Origin: Lachnospiraceae bacterium
GTDB taxonomy: Bacteria > Bacillota > Clostridia > Lachnospirales > Lachnospiraceae
Direction: 5' to 3'
Assembly: GCA_019421365.1 (NCBI GenBank)
Contig: JAHZFJ010000011.1
Location: 62,001 to 126,000, forward strand
DNA length: 64,000 nt
The notes under the pieces are model-generated. The model ran no database searches. It had not been told where the DNA came from and worked only from the letters and a program-made list of their open reading frames with translations. The translations under genes were made by a program, and so were the position numbers. Shown one piece after another: positions 26,438 through 35,755 of the stretch (position 1 is its first letter; the number at the start of each line of letters is the position of its first letter).

Positions 26438-27862
26438 ATGTTATCGGATAAATTTCTTTGGGGCGGCGCTGTAGCCGCTCACCAGGTAGAAGGTGGTTGG
26501 AACAAAGGCGGTAAAGGAGTAAGCATTGTTGATGTGCTTACTGGGGGGACTCATGGAGTAGATCGTAAGATAACAGATGGTGTGTTAGAAGATTGTTATT
26601 ATCCAAATCATGAAGCTGTAGACTTTTACGGACATTACAAAGAAGATGTAAAATTGTTTGCAGAAATGGGATTCAAATGCTTCCGAACTTCTATAGCATG
26701 GACTCGTATCTTTCCAAATGGTGATGAAAAAGAGCCAAACGAAGAAGGATTACAATTTTATGATGATTTATTTGATGAACTACTAAAATACGGGATCGAA
26801 CCAGTAATTACGTTATCACATTTTGAAATGCCTTATTATCTAGTGAAAGAATATGGTGGTTGGAAGAATCGTAAATTGATCGATTTCTTTGTACATTATG
26901 CCAAAGTGGTTATGGAACGTTACAAAGATAAGGTTAAGTATTGGATGACATTCAATGAAATCAACAATCAGAAAAATTATGAATATCCGTTATTTGGTTA
27001 TGTAAACTCAGGTGTTATTTTCAATCAAGAAGAAAATCCAGAAGAGTGTATGTATCAGACTGTTCATCATGAATTAGTTGCAAGTGCCTTAGTTGTTAAA
27101 GAAGGACATAAGATTAATCCAGATTTTAAAATTGGTTGTATGCTTGCTTGTGTTCCGTTATATCCGTATTCTTGTAATCCAGAAGACATGATGTATTCTT
27201 TAGAATCAATGCATGATCGATATTTATTCGGAGATGTGCATGTTCGTGGAGAATATCCATCATATGCTTATAAAGAGTGGGAGAGAAAAGGATATCATAT
27301 TCATATGGAACCGGAAGATGCGAAGATCTTGAAAGAAGGAATCGTAGATTATATCGGACTTAGCTATTATATGACAAATGCAGTAAAGGCAGATGCAGTG
27401 GTGAAAGGCAATGGATTAGATGGGTTCCCAGGAAGTGTTCCTAACCCTTATGTAAAGGCTTCTGACTGGGGATGGCAGATTGATCCAATCGGTCTTAGAT
27501 ATGCGCTTAATCTTCTATATGAACGTTACCAAAAACCTCTTTTCATTGTGGAAAATGGATTTGGTGCAATTGACACACCAGATGAACAAGGGTATGTAGA
27601 AGATGATTATCGTATTGAATATCTTAAGAATCATATTATTGAGATGAAGAAAGCAGTTGAACTTGATGGTATCGACTTGATGGGATATACTCCATGGGGC
27701 TGCATTGATTGTATCTCATTTACCACAGGAGAGATGAAGAAACGTTACGGATTTATCTACGTGGATAAAGATAATGATGGTAATGGAACTTTAAATAGAA
27801 GTAAGAAAAAATCTTTTGAATGGTTTAAACGCGTTATTGAAACCAATGGAGAAGAATTATAA
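26438..27862 (+). CDS. 6-phospho-beta-glucosidase, GH1
   Basis: A 474-residue glycoside hydrolase family 1 enzyme that splits the phosphorylated beta-glucosides delivered by the PTS. Acid/base Glu174 is in TFNEINNQ and nucleophile Glu372 in IVENGFGA. The N-terminus FLWGGAVAAHQVEGGW is the GH1 signature; the phosphate-binding C-terminal region with KKRYGFIYVDKD matches the phospho-specific group. It is coupled to the PTS gene. Confidence 0.95.
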   Translation: MLSDKFLWGGAVAAHQVEGGWNKGGKGVSIVDVLTGGTHGVDRKITDGVLEDCYYPNHEAVDFYGHYKEDVKLFAEMGFKCFRTSIAWTRIFPNGDEKEPNEEGLQFYDDLFDELLKYGIEPVITLSHFEMPYYLVKEYGGWKNRKLIDFFVHYAKVVMERYKDKVKYWMTFNEINNQKNYEYPLFGYVNSGVIFNQEENPEECMYQTVHHELVASALVVKEGHKINPDFKIGCMLACVPLYPYSCNPEDMMYSLESMHDRYLFGDVHVRGEYPSYAYKEWERKGYHIHMEPEDAKILKEGIVDYIGLSYYMTNAVKADAVVKGNGLDGFPGSVPNPYVKASDWGWQIDPIGLRYALNLLYERYQKPLFIVENGFGAIDTPDEQGYVEDDYRIEYLKNHIIEMKKAVELDGIDLMGYTPWGCIDCISFTTGEMKKRYGFIYVDKDNDGNGTLNRSKKKSFEWFKRVIETNGEEL

Positions 27863-27870
27863 AATGATTT

Positions 27871-28130
27871 AGGTACTAAAAAGCCCATTCAATATTTTGA
27901 TTCGTCGATTTGCACAATTTACACATTAATATGTGATGCAAACCATAGTTTAATCGTAACCCGCTCCCGCTTGGATGAAGTTCGTAGTGGTACGTAAGAC
28001 TCTAAAATACAGAGCCTAAGTACCAACGACTTCATACAGTTGCTCATGAAACTATGCTCTGCAACACATTAGTTAAGTTTATAAATGTGCAAATTGACGA
28101 AGGTAAGTTTTCTAGAGGGCTTTAATACCC
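27871..28130. repeat. Long imperfect palindrome C
   Basis: Outer arms GGTACTAAAAAGCCC (27872-27886) and GGGCTTTAATACC (28117-28129), then TTCGTCGATTTGCACA (27901-27916) against TGTGCAAATTGACGAA near 28086-28101, then ATAGTTT and GATGAAGT segments, pair across about 260 bases. The sequence differs from elements A and B although both types start GATTCG. It begins 9 bases after the GH1 stop. Role unknown. Confidence 0.6.
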
Positions 28131-28263
28131 TAATAATAAACTCAAACTCTGTACTTGAAGATTTCGATGAATACTAACTGTTATACTCAACAAAATTATT
28201 TTTTATTAGCTTCACGCGTAGCAGTTCAGTGCTTACATGCAACGAAACAAATCTATACAGTAA

Positions 28264-28316
28264 ATAAAATCAATTATGGGATATGCAGTTTGTGCATATC
28301 CCATAATTGATTTTAT
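28264..28316. terminator. 24-bp perfect hairpin upstream of pflB
   Basis: Positions 28264-28287 pair perfectly with 28293-28316 around GTTTG. Both flanks are A/T-rich, so it may be a bidirectional terminator that insulates pflB, or a protein site. Confidence 0.65.
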
Positions 28317-28417
28317 AAGAGAATTTAACGGAAATACTGAGTAAAAATTCAACATTGTACAAAATTAAATACTGGTAAAAAATAACTGGATTTTTATCAA
28401 AAACAGTGATATTATAT

Positions 28418-28439
28418 GTGTATACAATATACAATACAC
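28418..28439 (+). promoter_or_regulatory. Operator-like palindrome upstream of pflB
   Basis: GTGTAT (28418-28423), 10 bases, ATACAC (28434-28439): a perfect inverted repeat 52 bases before the pflB start, within an AT-rich likely promoter. The binding regulator is not known to me. Confidence 0.4.
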
Positions 28440-28490
28440 AGTACACGGTAAGTATATCATAGAATATTTCGTAAAAGGAGGACATTAATT

Positions 28491-30743
28491 ATGTTACAAA
28501 AAGAACAATGGGAAGGCTTTAAAGGAAGACTTTGGAAAGAAGAAGTTAATACAAGAGACTTTATCCAAAACAATTATAAACCATATGATGGTGACTCTTC
28601 ATTCTTAGCAGATCCAACAGAAGCTACAAATAAACTTTGGGGTAAACTTCAAGAACTTCAAAAAGAAGAAAGAGCCAAAGGCGGTGTCCTTGATATGGAT
28701 ACTGATATTGTATCTGGAATTACATCACATGGTCCAGGATATATCAACGAAGCTGAAAAAGATCTTGAAAAAGTAGTAGGCTTACAAACAGATAAACCTC
28801 TAAAGAGAGCATTCATGCCATATGGTGGTATTAAGATGGCTGAAGAAGCTTGCTCAACATACGGATATGAACCAAACAAAGAACTTCATAAAGTATTTAC
28901 TGAATATCACAAAACACACAACCAAGGTGTTTTCGATGCATATACTCCAGAAATCAGAAAAGCTCGTCATAACAAAATTATCACAGGACTTCCTGACACA
29001 TATGGTCGTGGACGTATCGTAGGTGATTATAGAAGAGTTGCTCTTTATGGTATTGATTTCTTAATGGAAGAAAAAGCAAAAGATCATGCTAACTGTGGAG
29101 ATGGAACAATGACAGATGATATCATCCGTCAAAGAGAAGAAATCTTTAATCAATATAGAGCATTAGCTGATATGAAAAAAATGGCTGCTTCTTATGGTTA
29201 TGATATTTCAGAACCAGCTAAGAACGCTAGAGAAGCTGTTCAATGGTTATACTTTGGTTACCTTGCAGCTGTTAAAACTCAAAACGGTGCAGCAATGAGT
29301 GTTGGTCGTATCTCAACATTCCTTGATATCTATATTCAAAGAGATTTAGAAAACGGAACTCTTACAGAAGATGAGGCGCAAGAACTTATTGACCATATGG
29401 TAATGAAATTCAGAATGGTTAAGTTCGCAAGAATCCCTTCATACAATCAATTATTCTCAGGTGATCCAGTATGGGCTACACTTGAAGTTGCAGGTATGGG
29501 TGTTGATGGTCGTTCAATGGTTACTAAAACTGACTTCAGATTCCTTCATACACTTGAAAACATGGGACCTTCACCAGAACCAAACTTAACAGTTCTTTAC
29601 TCACCAAATTTACCAGAGAACTTCAAGAAATACGCTGCTGAGATTTCAATCAATACAAGTTCAGTACAATATGAAAATGATGATGTAATGAAACCAGTAT
29701 GGGGCGATGATTACTCAATCTGTTGTTGTGTATCTGCTACACAAACAGGTAAGGAAATGCAATTCTTCGGAGCAAGAGCTAACCTTGCTAAGTGTTTATT
29801 ATACGCTATTAATGGTGGTGTTGATGAAAAATCAGGTGCTCAAGTAGGACCAGAATATAAAGCAATCACTTCTGAATACTTAGATTATGATGAAGTAATG
29901 AAGAAATATGATGTAATGATGGATTGGTTAGCAGGAATTTATGTAAATTCACTTAATATCATTCAATACATGCATGATAAATATTATTATGAAGCAGCTG
30001 AAATGGCACTTATCGATACAGATGTAAGACGTACATTTGCAACTGGTATTGCAGGATTTTCTCATGTTGTAGATTCACTTAGTGCTATCAAATATGCTAA
30101 GGTTAAAACAATCCGTAACGAAGACGGCATTGTAATAGATTATGATGTAACTGGTGACTTCCCAAGATACGGTAACGATGATGATCGTGCAGATGACATC
30201 GCTGTTGAATTACTTCGTTCATTCCTTACTAAGCTTAAGAAACGTCATACTTACAGAGATTCAGAGCCAACAACTTCTATCTTAACAATTACTTCAAACG
30301 TAGTTTATGGTAAAGCTACAGGAGCTATGCCTGATGGACGTAAAGCTGGAGAACCATTAGCACCAGGTGCTAACCCAAGTTACGGTGCAGAAGGATCAGG
30401 ACTTCTTGCTTCATTAAATTCAGTAGCTAAGCTTCCATATGAATGGGCTCTTGATGGTATCTCTAATACACAAACTATCAATCCAGATGCATTAGGACAT
30501 GACGAAGGAGAAAGAGTAACTAGCCTTGTTAACGTTCTTGACGGATATTTTGCACAAGGTGCTCACCACCTTAACGTTAATGTTTTCGGTAAAGAAAAAT
30601 TAATCGATGCAATGGAACATCCTGAAAAAGAAGAATATGCTAACTTCACAATCAGAGTTTCTGGTTATGCTGTTAAGTTTATCGATCTTACTAGAGAACA
30701 ACAAATGGATGTTATCTCAAGAACATTCCATGGTAATATGTAA
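28491..30743 (+). CDS. pflB: Pyruvate formate-lyase
   Basis: A 750-residue glycyl radical enzyme that converts pyruvate and CoA to acetyl-CoA and formate. The active-site cysteine pair lies in SICCCVSATQTG (three consecutive Cys) and the radical glycine is Gly725 in RVSGYAVKF. The length matches true PFL. AAAGGAGG precedes the ATG. Codon choice differs slightly from neighbours toward C-ending codons, as expected for a highly expressed gene. The activating enzyme follows after a hairpin. Confidence 0.97.
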   Translation: MLQKEQWEGFKGRLWKEEVNTRDFIQNNYKPYDGDSSFLADPTEATNKLWGKLQELQKEERAKGGVLDMDTDIVSGITSHGPGYINEAEKDLEKVVGLQTDKPLKRAFMPYGGIKMAEEACSTYGYEPNKELHKVFTEYHKTHNQGVFDAYTPEIRKARHNKIITGLPDTYGRGRIVGDYRRVALYGIDFLMEEKAKDHANCGDGTMTDDIIRQREEIFNQYRALADMKKMAASYGYDISEPAKNAREAVQWLYFGYLAAVKTQNGAAMSVGRISTFLDIYIQRDLENGTLTEDEAQELIDHMVMKFRMVKFARIPSYNQLFSGDPVWATLEVAGMGVDGRSMVTKTDFRFLHTLENMGPSPEPNLTVLYSPNLPENFKKYAAEISINTSSVQYENDDVMKPVWGDDYSICCCVSATQTGKEMQFFGARANLAKCLLYAINGGVDEKSGAQVGPEYKAITSEYLDYDEVMKKYDVMMDWLAGIYVNSLNIIQYMHDKYYYEAAEMALIDTDVRRTFATGIAGFSHVVDSLSAIKYAKVKTIRNEDGIVIDYDVTGDFPRYGNDDDRADDIAVELLRSFLTKLKKRHTYRDSEPTTSILTITSNVVYGKATGAMPDGRKAGEPLAPGANPSYGAEGSGLLASLNSVAKLPYEWALDGISNTQTINPDALGHDEGERVTSLVNVLDGYFAQGAHHLNVNVFGKEKLIDAMEHPEKEEYANFTIRVSGYAVKFIDLTREQQMDVISRTFHGNM

Positions 30744-30822
30744 TACTTGGAATTTAAATAATATCGTTTAGTAATGTTTGTAATCGTTGCTGAATTGTAG
30801 TAATCTAGTATTACAAAATAAG

Positions 30823-30860
30823 ATGGCGGGTAGATACTGTTAAACAGATTTACCCGCCAT
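30823..30860 (+). terminator. Hairpin between pflB and pflA
   Basis: ATGGCGGGTA (30823-30832) pairs with TACCCGCCAT (30851-30860), with further pairing inside, then TTATTTG. It probably terminates most pflB transcripts so that the activase is made in lower amount. Confidence 0.75.
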
Positions 30861-30881
30861 TATTTGAAAGGAGCAATAAAT

Positions 30882-31625
30882 ATGGGAATTATTCATTCTG
30901 TTGAAAGTTTCGGTTCAGTTGATGGACCTGGAGTAAGATACGTGTTTTTCCTTAAAGGATGCCATATGAGATGCAAATACTGCCATAATCCGGATACCTG
31001 GGATATGAACGGTGGAATGAATATGACACCACAAGAGGCTTTCGATAAAGCATATAGATACCGTACGTATTGGAAAGAAAAAGGTGGCATAACAGTGAGT
31101 GGCGGAGAGGCCCTTTTACAGATTGATTTTGTCACTGAATTATTTAAAATTGCTAAGAAAAATGGAGTGAACACGGTTCTTGATACATCAGGTAATCCAT
31201 TTACAAGAGAAGAACCTTTCTTTAGCAAGTTTAATGAATTAATGAAATATACGGACTTATTTATGCTTGATCTTAAGCAAATGGATGATAAAAAGCATAA
31301 AGAACTTACTGGTTGGAGCAATGCGAACATACTCGATATGGCACATTATCTGTCAGAACAAGGTAAGTCAATGTGGATTAGACACGTATTAATACCAGGG
31401 ATCACAGATTCAGAAGAAGATTTAAAAAATCTTGGAGAATTTGTGAAGACATTAAAGACTGTAAAACGATTTGAAGTACTACCATATCATACACTTGGTT
31501 TATTTAAGTGGGAACAACTAGGAATTGATTATCCATTAGCAGATGTAAGTACACCTTCGAAGGAATCTATTGAAAAGGCAAATGAAATTCTAGAAACGGA
31601 TCGTTATACAGGGTATCTCGAATAG
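30882..31625 (+). CDS. pflA: Pyruvate formate-lyase activating enzyme
   Basis: A 247-residue radical SAM enzyme that makes the glycyl radical on PflB. The cluster motif is CHMRCKYCHNP (C-x3-C-x2-C), with GGITVSGGEALLQ and SMWIRHVLIPG following. GAAAGGAGC lies 8 bases before the ATG at 30882; an ATG-like start 18 bases earlier is not favoured. Confidence 0.96.
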   Translation: MGIIHSVESFGSVDGPGVRYVFFLKGCHMRCKYCHNPDTWDMNGGMNMTPQEAFDKAYRYRTYWKEKGGITVSGGEALLQIDFVTELFKIAKKNGVNTVLDTSGNPFTREEPFFSKFNELMKYTDLFMLDLKQMDDKKHKELTGWSNANILDMAHYLSEQGKSMWIRHVLIPGITDSEEDLKNLGEFVKTLKTVKRFEVLPYHTLGLFKWEQLGIDYPLADVSTPSKESIEKANEILETDRYTGYLE

Positions 31626-31686
31626 ATTGATGGTACCCAGATGGGGTTTGAATTAATGACAGTAGATATCACACTAGTTAACATAA

Positions 31687-31737
31687 AAAGGCAGTATAAT
31701 TGATGAAAGATAATCAATTATACTGCCTTTGTTTTTT
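31687..31737 (+). terminator. Terminator after pflA
   Basis: An 18-bp perfect stem (31687-31704 with 31713-31730) and a T-run (31732-31737). Confidence 0.9.
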
Positions 31738-31841
31738 AATGAGAAACAGGATCATATGATATACACATAAATGGAAGATGTGTGATATAATTACATAGAG
31801 CAATATTTTTAAATCTACAAAATATTTAGGAGGTTAAGTTT

Positions 31842-32618
31842 ATGGAATATGTAATAGGTTTATTAACACCGTTTATAGGAACGACATTAGGAGCCGGTTG
31901 CGTACTCTTTATGAAGAAAAATATTAAGGATGGAATTCAAAGAGCCTTGATGGGCTTTGCATCTGGTGTAATGATTGCAGCATCTGTTTGGTCTTTACTA
32001 ATACCATCTATTGATATGTCACAGAATCTTGGAAAGTTTTCATTTATTCCTGCAGTAGTTGGATTTTTTATAGGAATTGCATTCCTGTTTATATTAGATC
32101 AAATCATACCGCATCTTCATCTGAATGAGAAAACTCCCGAAGGACCTAAATCAAGTTTAAGTAATTCGATCATGCTTATATTAGCAGTGACACTTCATAA
32201 TATTCCAGAGGGTATGGCAGTTGGTGTAGTTTTCGCAGGTCTTTTAGGTGATAATGCAAGCGTAAGTGTGGCATCTGCTTTTGCTTTATCAATAGGTATA
32301 GCAATTCAGAATTTCCCAGAAGGTGCTATTATTTCTCTTCCATTAAGAGCGGAGGGCAACAGCAAGAGAAAATCATTTGCATACGGAATGTTATCTGGAA
32401 TTGTAGAACCAATTGCAGCAGGAATTACATTATTAATGTCTGGAATGATTTCAACAGCGTTACCATATTTTCTTTCTTTTGCTGCGGGTGCTATGATTTA
32501 TGTTGTAATCGAAGAATTACTTCCAGAGGCAACGAAAGACAATAAAACAGATATCTGTACTTGGGGATTTGCAGTTGGATTTGCCATAATGATGGTACTA
32601 GATGTTGCGTTGGGATAA
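31842..32618 (+). CDS. ZIP-family metal transporter
   Basis: A 258-residue ZIP (ZupT/GufA-like) transporter with eight predicted helices. The metal-binding helices are plain: LHNIPEGMAVG and IQNFPEGAIIS, with EELLPEA near the end. It imports Zn2+ and perhaps Fe2+ or Mn2+. TTAGGAGGT precedes the ATG. It has its own terminator-bounded unit upstream of enolase. Confidence 0.92.
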   Translation: MEYVIGLLTPFIGTTLGAGCVLFMKKNIKDGIQRALMGFASGVMIAASVWSLLIPSIDMSQNLGKFSFIPAVVGFFIGIAFLFILDQIIPHLHLNEKTPEGPKSSLSNSIMLILAVTLHNIPEGMAVGVVFAGLLGDNASVSVASAFALSIGIAIQNFPEGAIISLPLRAEGNSKRKSFAYGMLSGIVEPIAAGITLLMSGMISTALPYFLSFAAGAMIYVVIEELLPEATKDNKTDICTWGFAVGFAIMMVLDVALG

Positions 32619-32692
32619 TAGAATATATGAATGTAGTGTAACATTATAAAAAGGTATAAAAATAATAATGATAATTTTTATTATTTTAGATA

Positions 32693-32747
32693 TTGAATAA
32701 AAACTGGAAATATGTTAGAATATAAATAGGTTAGATAACACTAACCA
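32693..32747 (+). promoter_or_regulatory. Enolase promoter with GGTTAG-N6-CTAACC operator
   Basis: TTGAAT (32693-32698), 18-base spacer, extended -10 TGT-TAGAAT (32717-32722). The palindrome GGTTAGATAACACTAACC (32730-32747) lies at the start site, matching the ahpC, feoA and 23.3-kb peptide boxes. Confidence 0.7.
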
Positions 32748-32766
32748 AGAATAAATCATTTGGACT

Positions 32767-32799
32767 CCTTCTACTTTAAGACTGGATCAAAGTAGAAGG
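32767..32799 (+). promoter_or_regulatory. 5' leader hairpin of enolase mRNA
   Basis: CCTTCTACTTT (32767-32777) pairs perfectly with AAAGTAGAAGG (32789-32799), without a T-run, 25 bases before the start codon. It may stabilise the mRNA. Confidence 0.55.
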
Positions 32800-32823
32800 G
32801 TAATTCCAAAGAAAGGTGAGACT

Positions 32824-34107
32824 ATGAATTATTTAGAAATTGAAAAAGTTATTGGACGAGAAATAATAGATTCCCGCGGGAACCCAACAGTAGAAGCAGA
32901 AGTATATTTAGCAGATGGAACAATTGGAAGAGGCGCTGCACCTAGTGGAGCATCTACTGGTGAATTTGAAGCATTAGAATTACGTGATGGAGATAAGAGT
33001 CGTTTTGGAGGTAAAGGTGTATCCAAAGCAGTAGAGAATATTAATACTATTATAAACAATGTATTATGTGGCGTGGATGCATCTGATATATATGCAGTGG
33101 ACCGCGCAATGATTGAAGCAGATGGAACAAAAGATAAATCAAAACTTGGTGCTAATGCAATACTTGCAACATCAATTGCATGTGCTAGAGCAGCAGCGAT
33201 ATCACTTGACATTCCACTATATAGATTATTAGGTGGAGTAAATGGAAACAGACTTCCTGTTCCAATGATGAATATCATTAACGGTGGAGCACATGCTGCT
33301 AATACAGTAGATGTTCAAGAATTTATGATTATGCCTGCAGGAGCAGAAAGTTTTAGAGAAGGTTTACGCTGGTGTACAGAAGTCTTCCATGTTCTAGGTG
33401 CACTATTAAAGAGCAAAGGCCTTGCAACTGGCGTTGGTGATGAAGGTGGTTATGCACCTGACCTTGCTAGTGATGAAGAAGCTATTGAAGTTATTCTTGA
33501 AGCGATTAAAAAAGCTGGTTATGAACCAGGCAAAGATTTTGTACTTGCAATGGATGCTGCATCAAGTGAGTGGAAAACAGGTACAAAAGGCGAGTACTTA
33601 CTTCCAAAGAGCGGAAAGAAATTTACTTCTGCTGAGTTAGTTGAACATTGGAAGAAATTATGCGAGAAATATCCAATCTATTCAATTGAAGACGGACTTG
33701 ATGAGGAAGATTGGGACGGTTGGAAACATATGACTGAAGAACTTGGTGATAAGATTCAGCTAGTTGGAGATGATCTTTTCGTAACTAATACAGAAAGATT
33801 ACAAAAAGGAATCACAATGGGATGCGGTAATTCAATCTTAATTAAATTAAATCAGATTGGATCTGTATCAGAAACTTTAGAAGCAATTAAGATGGCACAC
33901 AAAGCAGGTTATACAGCAATTTCATCACATCGTTCTGGTGAAACAGAAGATACTACAATTGCTGATTTAGCAGTAGCATTGAATACATGCCAAATTAAAA
34001 CTGGAGCGCCAAGTAGAAGTGAACGTGTAGCAAAATACAATCAACTTTTACGTATTGAAGAGCAATTAGGAGCAAGTGCAGTATATCCTGGATTTGGAGC
34101 TTTTTAA
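32824..34107 (+). CDS. eno: Enolase
   Basis: A 427-residue enolase that converts 2-phosphoglycerate to phosphoenolpyruvate. Hallmarks are DSRGNPTVEAEV, SGASTGEFEALELRD, the Mg ligand region SIEDGLDEEDWDGW, SILIKLNQIGSVSET and SHRSGETED. GAAAGGTGAG precedes the ATG. The glycolytic gene is unusual in having a DtxR-type operator at its promoter. Confidence 0.98.
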   Translation: MNYLEIEKVIGREIIDSRGNPTVEAEVYLADGTIGRGAAPSGASTGEFEALELRDGDKSRFGGKGVSKAVENINTIINNVLCGVDASDIYAVDRAMIEADGTKDKSKLGANAILATSIACARAAAISLDIPLYRLLGGVNGNRLPVPMMNIINGGAHAANTVDVQEFMIMPAGAESFREGLRWCTEVFHVLGALLKSKGLATGVGDEGGYAPDLASDEEAIEVILEAIKKAGYEPGKDFVLAMDAASSEWKTGTKGEYLLPKSGKKFTSAELVEHWKKLCEKYPIYSIEDGLDEEDWDGWKHMTEELGDKIQLVGDDLFVTNTERLQKGITMGCGNSILIKLNQIGSVSETLEAIKMAHKAGYTAISSHRSGETEDTTIADLAVALNTCQIKTGAPSRSERVAKYNQLLRIEEQLGASAVYPGFGAF

Positions 34108-34142
34108 TAAGGTTCAATAATGAGTATTAAATAATATCAACA

Positions 34143-34190
34143 AAAACAGCTATGTAAACTAAGATTAAATTTTGTTTACATAGCTGTTTT
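34143..34190 (+). terminator. Terminator after enolase
   Basis: A perfect 17-bp stem, AAAACAGCTATGTAAAC (34143-34159) with GTTTACATAGCTGTTTT (34174-34190). The symmetric A/T ends suggest it could also serve the opposing HAD gene. Confidence 0.85.
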
Positions 34191-34285
34191 GGATTTTATA
34201 AAAGATTTTTATATTTAATCAATATCCGTCATAATAGGACACTATAGATGGTTAAACTGCAACAAATTATGGATTGGAACGAAAT

Positions 34286-34996
34286 TTAGTTAATTATTTC
34301 AATCAATTCACTTAAAGAATTTATTTCTTGAAAATTTCCTTTGTTAATTTCTTCATTTTGTTTACGGTTAATAAACACTGGCGTAAATCCAAACTCTTTA
34401 GCACCAAGAACATCAGCACTATAAGTGTCTCCTATAAAGTAAACTTCTTCTTTATGAACATTGCAACTGTCATTTCTTATCTCGTTAAATACAATTTGAA
34501 AGAAATCTTTGTGAGGTTTCTTCACTTTATAATCAGCACTAAAATATGTATTAACGAAATATTTTTCCAAATCGTAGTGCTTAAGGAATTTTATCATTAC
34601 ATTCTTTTTGAAAATGCAATTGCTTAATAAATAAATTGGAATACCCAAAGAATTTAGGTTTTCTAATGTAGAAATAGTATCACTGAATAATTCAGTAGTA
34701 TTCATTGCAAGTGCACATTGATATTCAATTTCTTCTAATGACCAATTCACTTTAAATCCATACTTATGTTGAAAATCTAAAAGTTCTTCTTCAAAAGATA
34801 CTTCTGTATTATATTCATTTCTTTTATCATACAGGTCTTTCCAATAGGTATCTGCGTAATTAAAGAATTCTACTTTATCGGTACCATCTTGTAGAATATA
34901 TTCATATAGGTACAATAAGCCTGAAGTGAAATCAAATACAATATTGTGGATCAATGTATCAAACAAGTCAAATACTATTACTTTTGCTTTTGCCAT
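34286..34996 (-). CDS. HAD-superfamily hydrolase
   Basis: A 236-residue haloacid dehalogenase-like phosphatase. Motif I VFDLFDTLIHN, motif II LLSNC, motif III Lys in VKKPHKDFF, motif IV FIGDTYSADVLGA. The alpha-helical cap between motifs I and II places it in subfamily I, resembling YjjG-like nucleotidases. AAGGAGATG precedes the start. It is convergent with eno and stands alone; the substrate is unknown. Confidence 0.88.
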   Translation of the reverse strand: MAKAKVIVFDLFDTLIHNIVFDFTSGLLYLYEYILQDGTDKVEFFNYADTYWKDLYDKRNEYNTEVSFEEELLDFQHKYGFKVNWSLEEIEYQCALAMNTTELFSDTISTLENLNSLGIPIYLLSNCIFKKNVMIKFLKHYDLEKYFVNTYFSADYKVKKPHKDFFQIVFNEIRNDSCNVHKEEVYFIGDTYSADVLGAKEFGFTPVFINRKQNEEINKGNFQEINSLSELIEIIN

Positions 34997-35119
34997 AATA
35001 ACATCTCCTTACAGTATGACTTAAATATATTATACATGAATTAACGGGATGTCACTAGTATAAATTCAATTATTTTCTATAATCTAACATAAGTACTTTT
35101 GTATTAACTGCTAAAATGA

Positions 35120-35156
35120 TGTAACAATTGACATTACACCAAAAACAAAGTAGAAT
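35120..35156 (+). promoter_or_regulatory. Rrf2 gene promoter with TGTAA-N9-TTACA operator
   Basis: TTGACA (35128-35133), 17-base spacer, TAGAAT (35151-35156). TGTAACAATTGACATTACA (35120-35138) overlaps the -35 box. The same operator, in the same position over TTGACA, occurs at 40818-40836. Confidence 0.75.
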
Positions 35157-35187
35157 GTATGGAAAAACGAGAGTGAGGACAATTACT

Positions 35188-35625
35188 ATGCAGATTTCAA
35201 GCAGATTCACGATTGCCATTCATATATTTGCTTGTATAGATACTTTTGAAAAGGAATATAAGATTACCAGCGATTTCTTAGCTTCTAGTACCAACGTAAA
35301 CCCAGTTATCATAAGAAAGCTGTTAGCACAGTTAAAGTCAGCCGGTCTTGTGAATGTTGTTCGGGGAAGTGGGGGCGCATCTATTGCAAGGCCACTTAAT
35401 GAGATTACATTCCTTGACATTTATCATGCAGTGGAATGCGTGGAAGAAGGAGAACTTTTTCATTTTCATGAGAATCCGAATACTGCTTGTCCTGTTGGTA
35501 GGAATATTCATCACATTCTTGATGATAAACTACAGAGGGTACAGGCGGCTATGGAGAAAGAATTGGCTTCTATCACATTGCAGGATGTGATGAACGATAC
35601 TTTAAAATATTTAGCAAATAACTAG
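35188..35625 (+). CDS. Rrf2-family redox regulator (YwnA/HypR-like)
   Basis: A 145-residue Rrf2 protein: winged helix with ITSDFLASSTNVNPVIIRKLLAQLKSAGLV and the wing VRGSGGASIARPL, then a dimerisation helix. Unlike IscR or NsrR it lacks a three-cysteine cluster motif; cysteines are Cys16 (IFACID) and those in VECVEE and NTACPVG, so thiol sensing as in HypR/YwnA is more likely. The start at 35188 has GTGAGGA upstream. An identical operator at its own promoter and at the YwnB-like gene suggests both are targets. Confidence 0.85.
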   Translation: MQISSRFTIAIHIFACIDTFEKEYKITSDFLASSTNVNPVIIRKLLAQLKSAGLVNVVRGSGGASIARPLNEITFLDIYHAVECVEEGELFHFHENPNTACPVGRNIHHILDDKLQRVQAAMEKELASITLQDVMNDTLKYLANN

Positions 35626-35755
35626 CCTCATATGGAAAATATAAAGGCATTTGTGGGAGTTGATATACTCCCCCTATAGCATACAGTTTAAAAATGACCC
35701 TATAAAGTGGAAAACAAAAACTTCACGTATAGGGTCATTTTGCGCATTAGATAGT

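Larger units (their letters stand above)
27863..28490. other. 628-base spacer between GH1 gene and pflB
   Basis: The spacer holds a long imperfect palindrome (27871-28130), repeat copy R3 (about 28141-28165), a 24-bp perfect hairpin (28264-28316) and an operator-like palindrome near the pflB start (28418-28439). I found no coding frame with a ribosome binding site. Confidence 0.6.
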
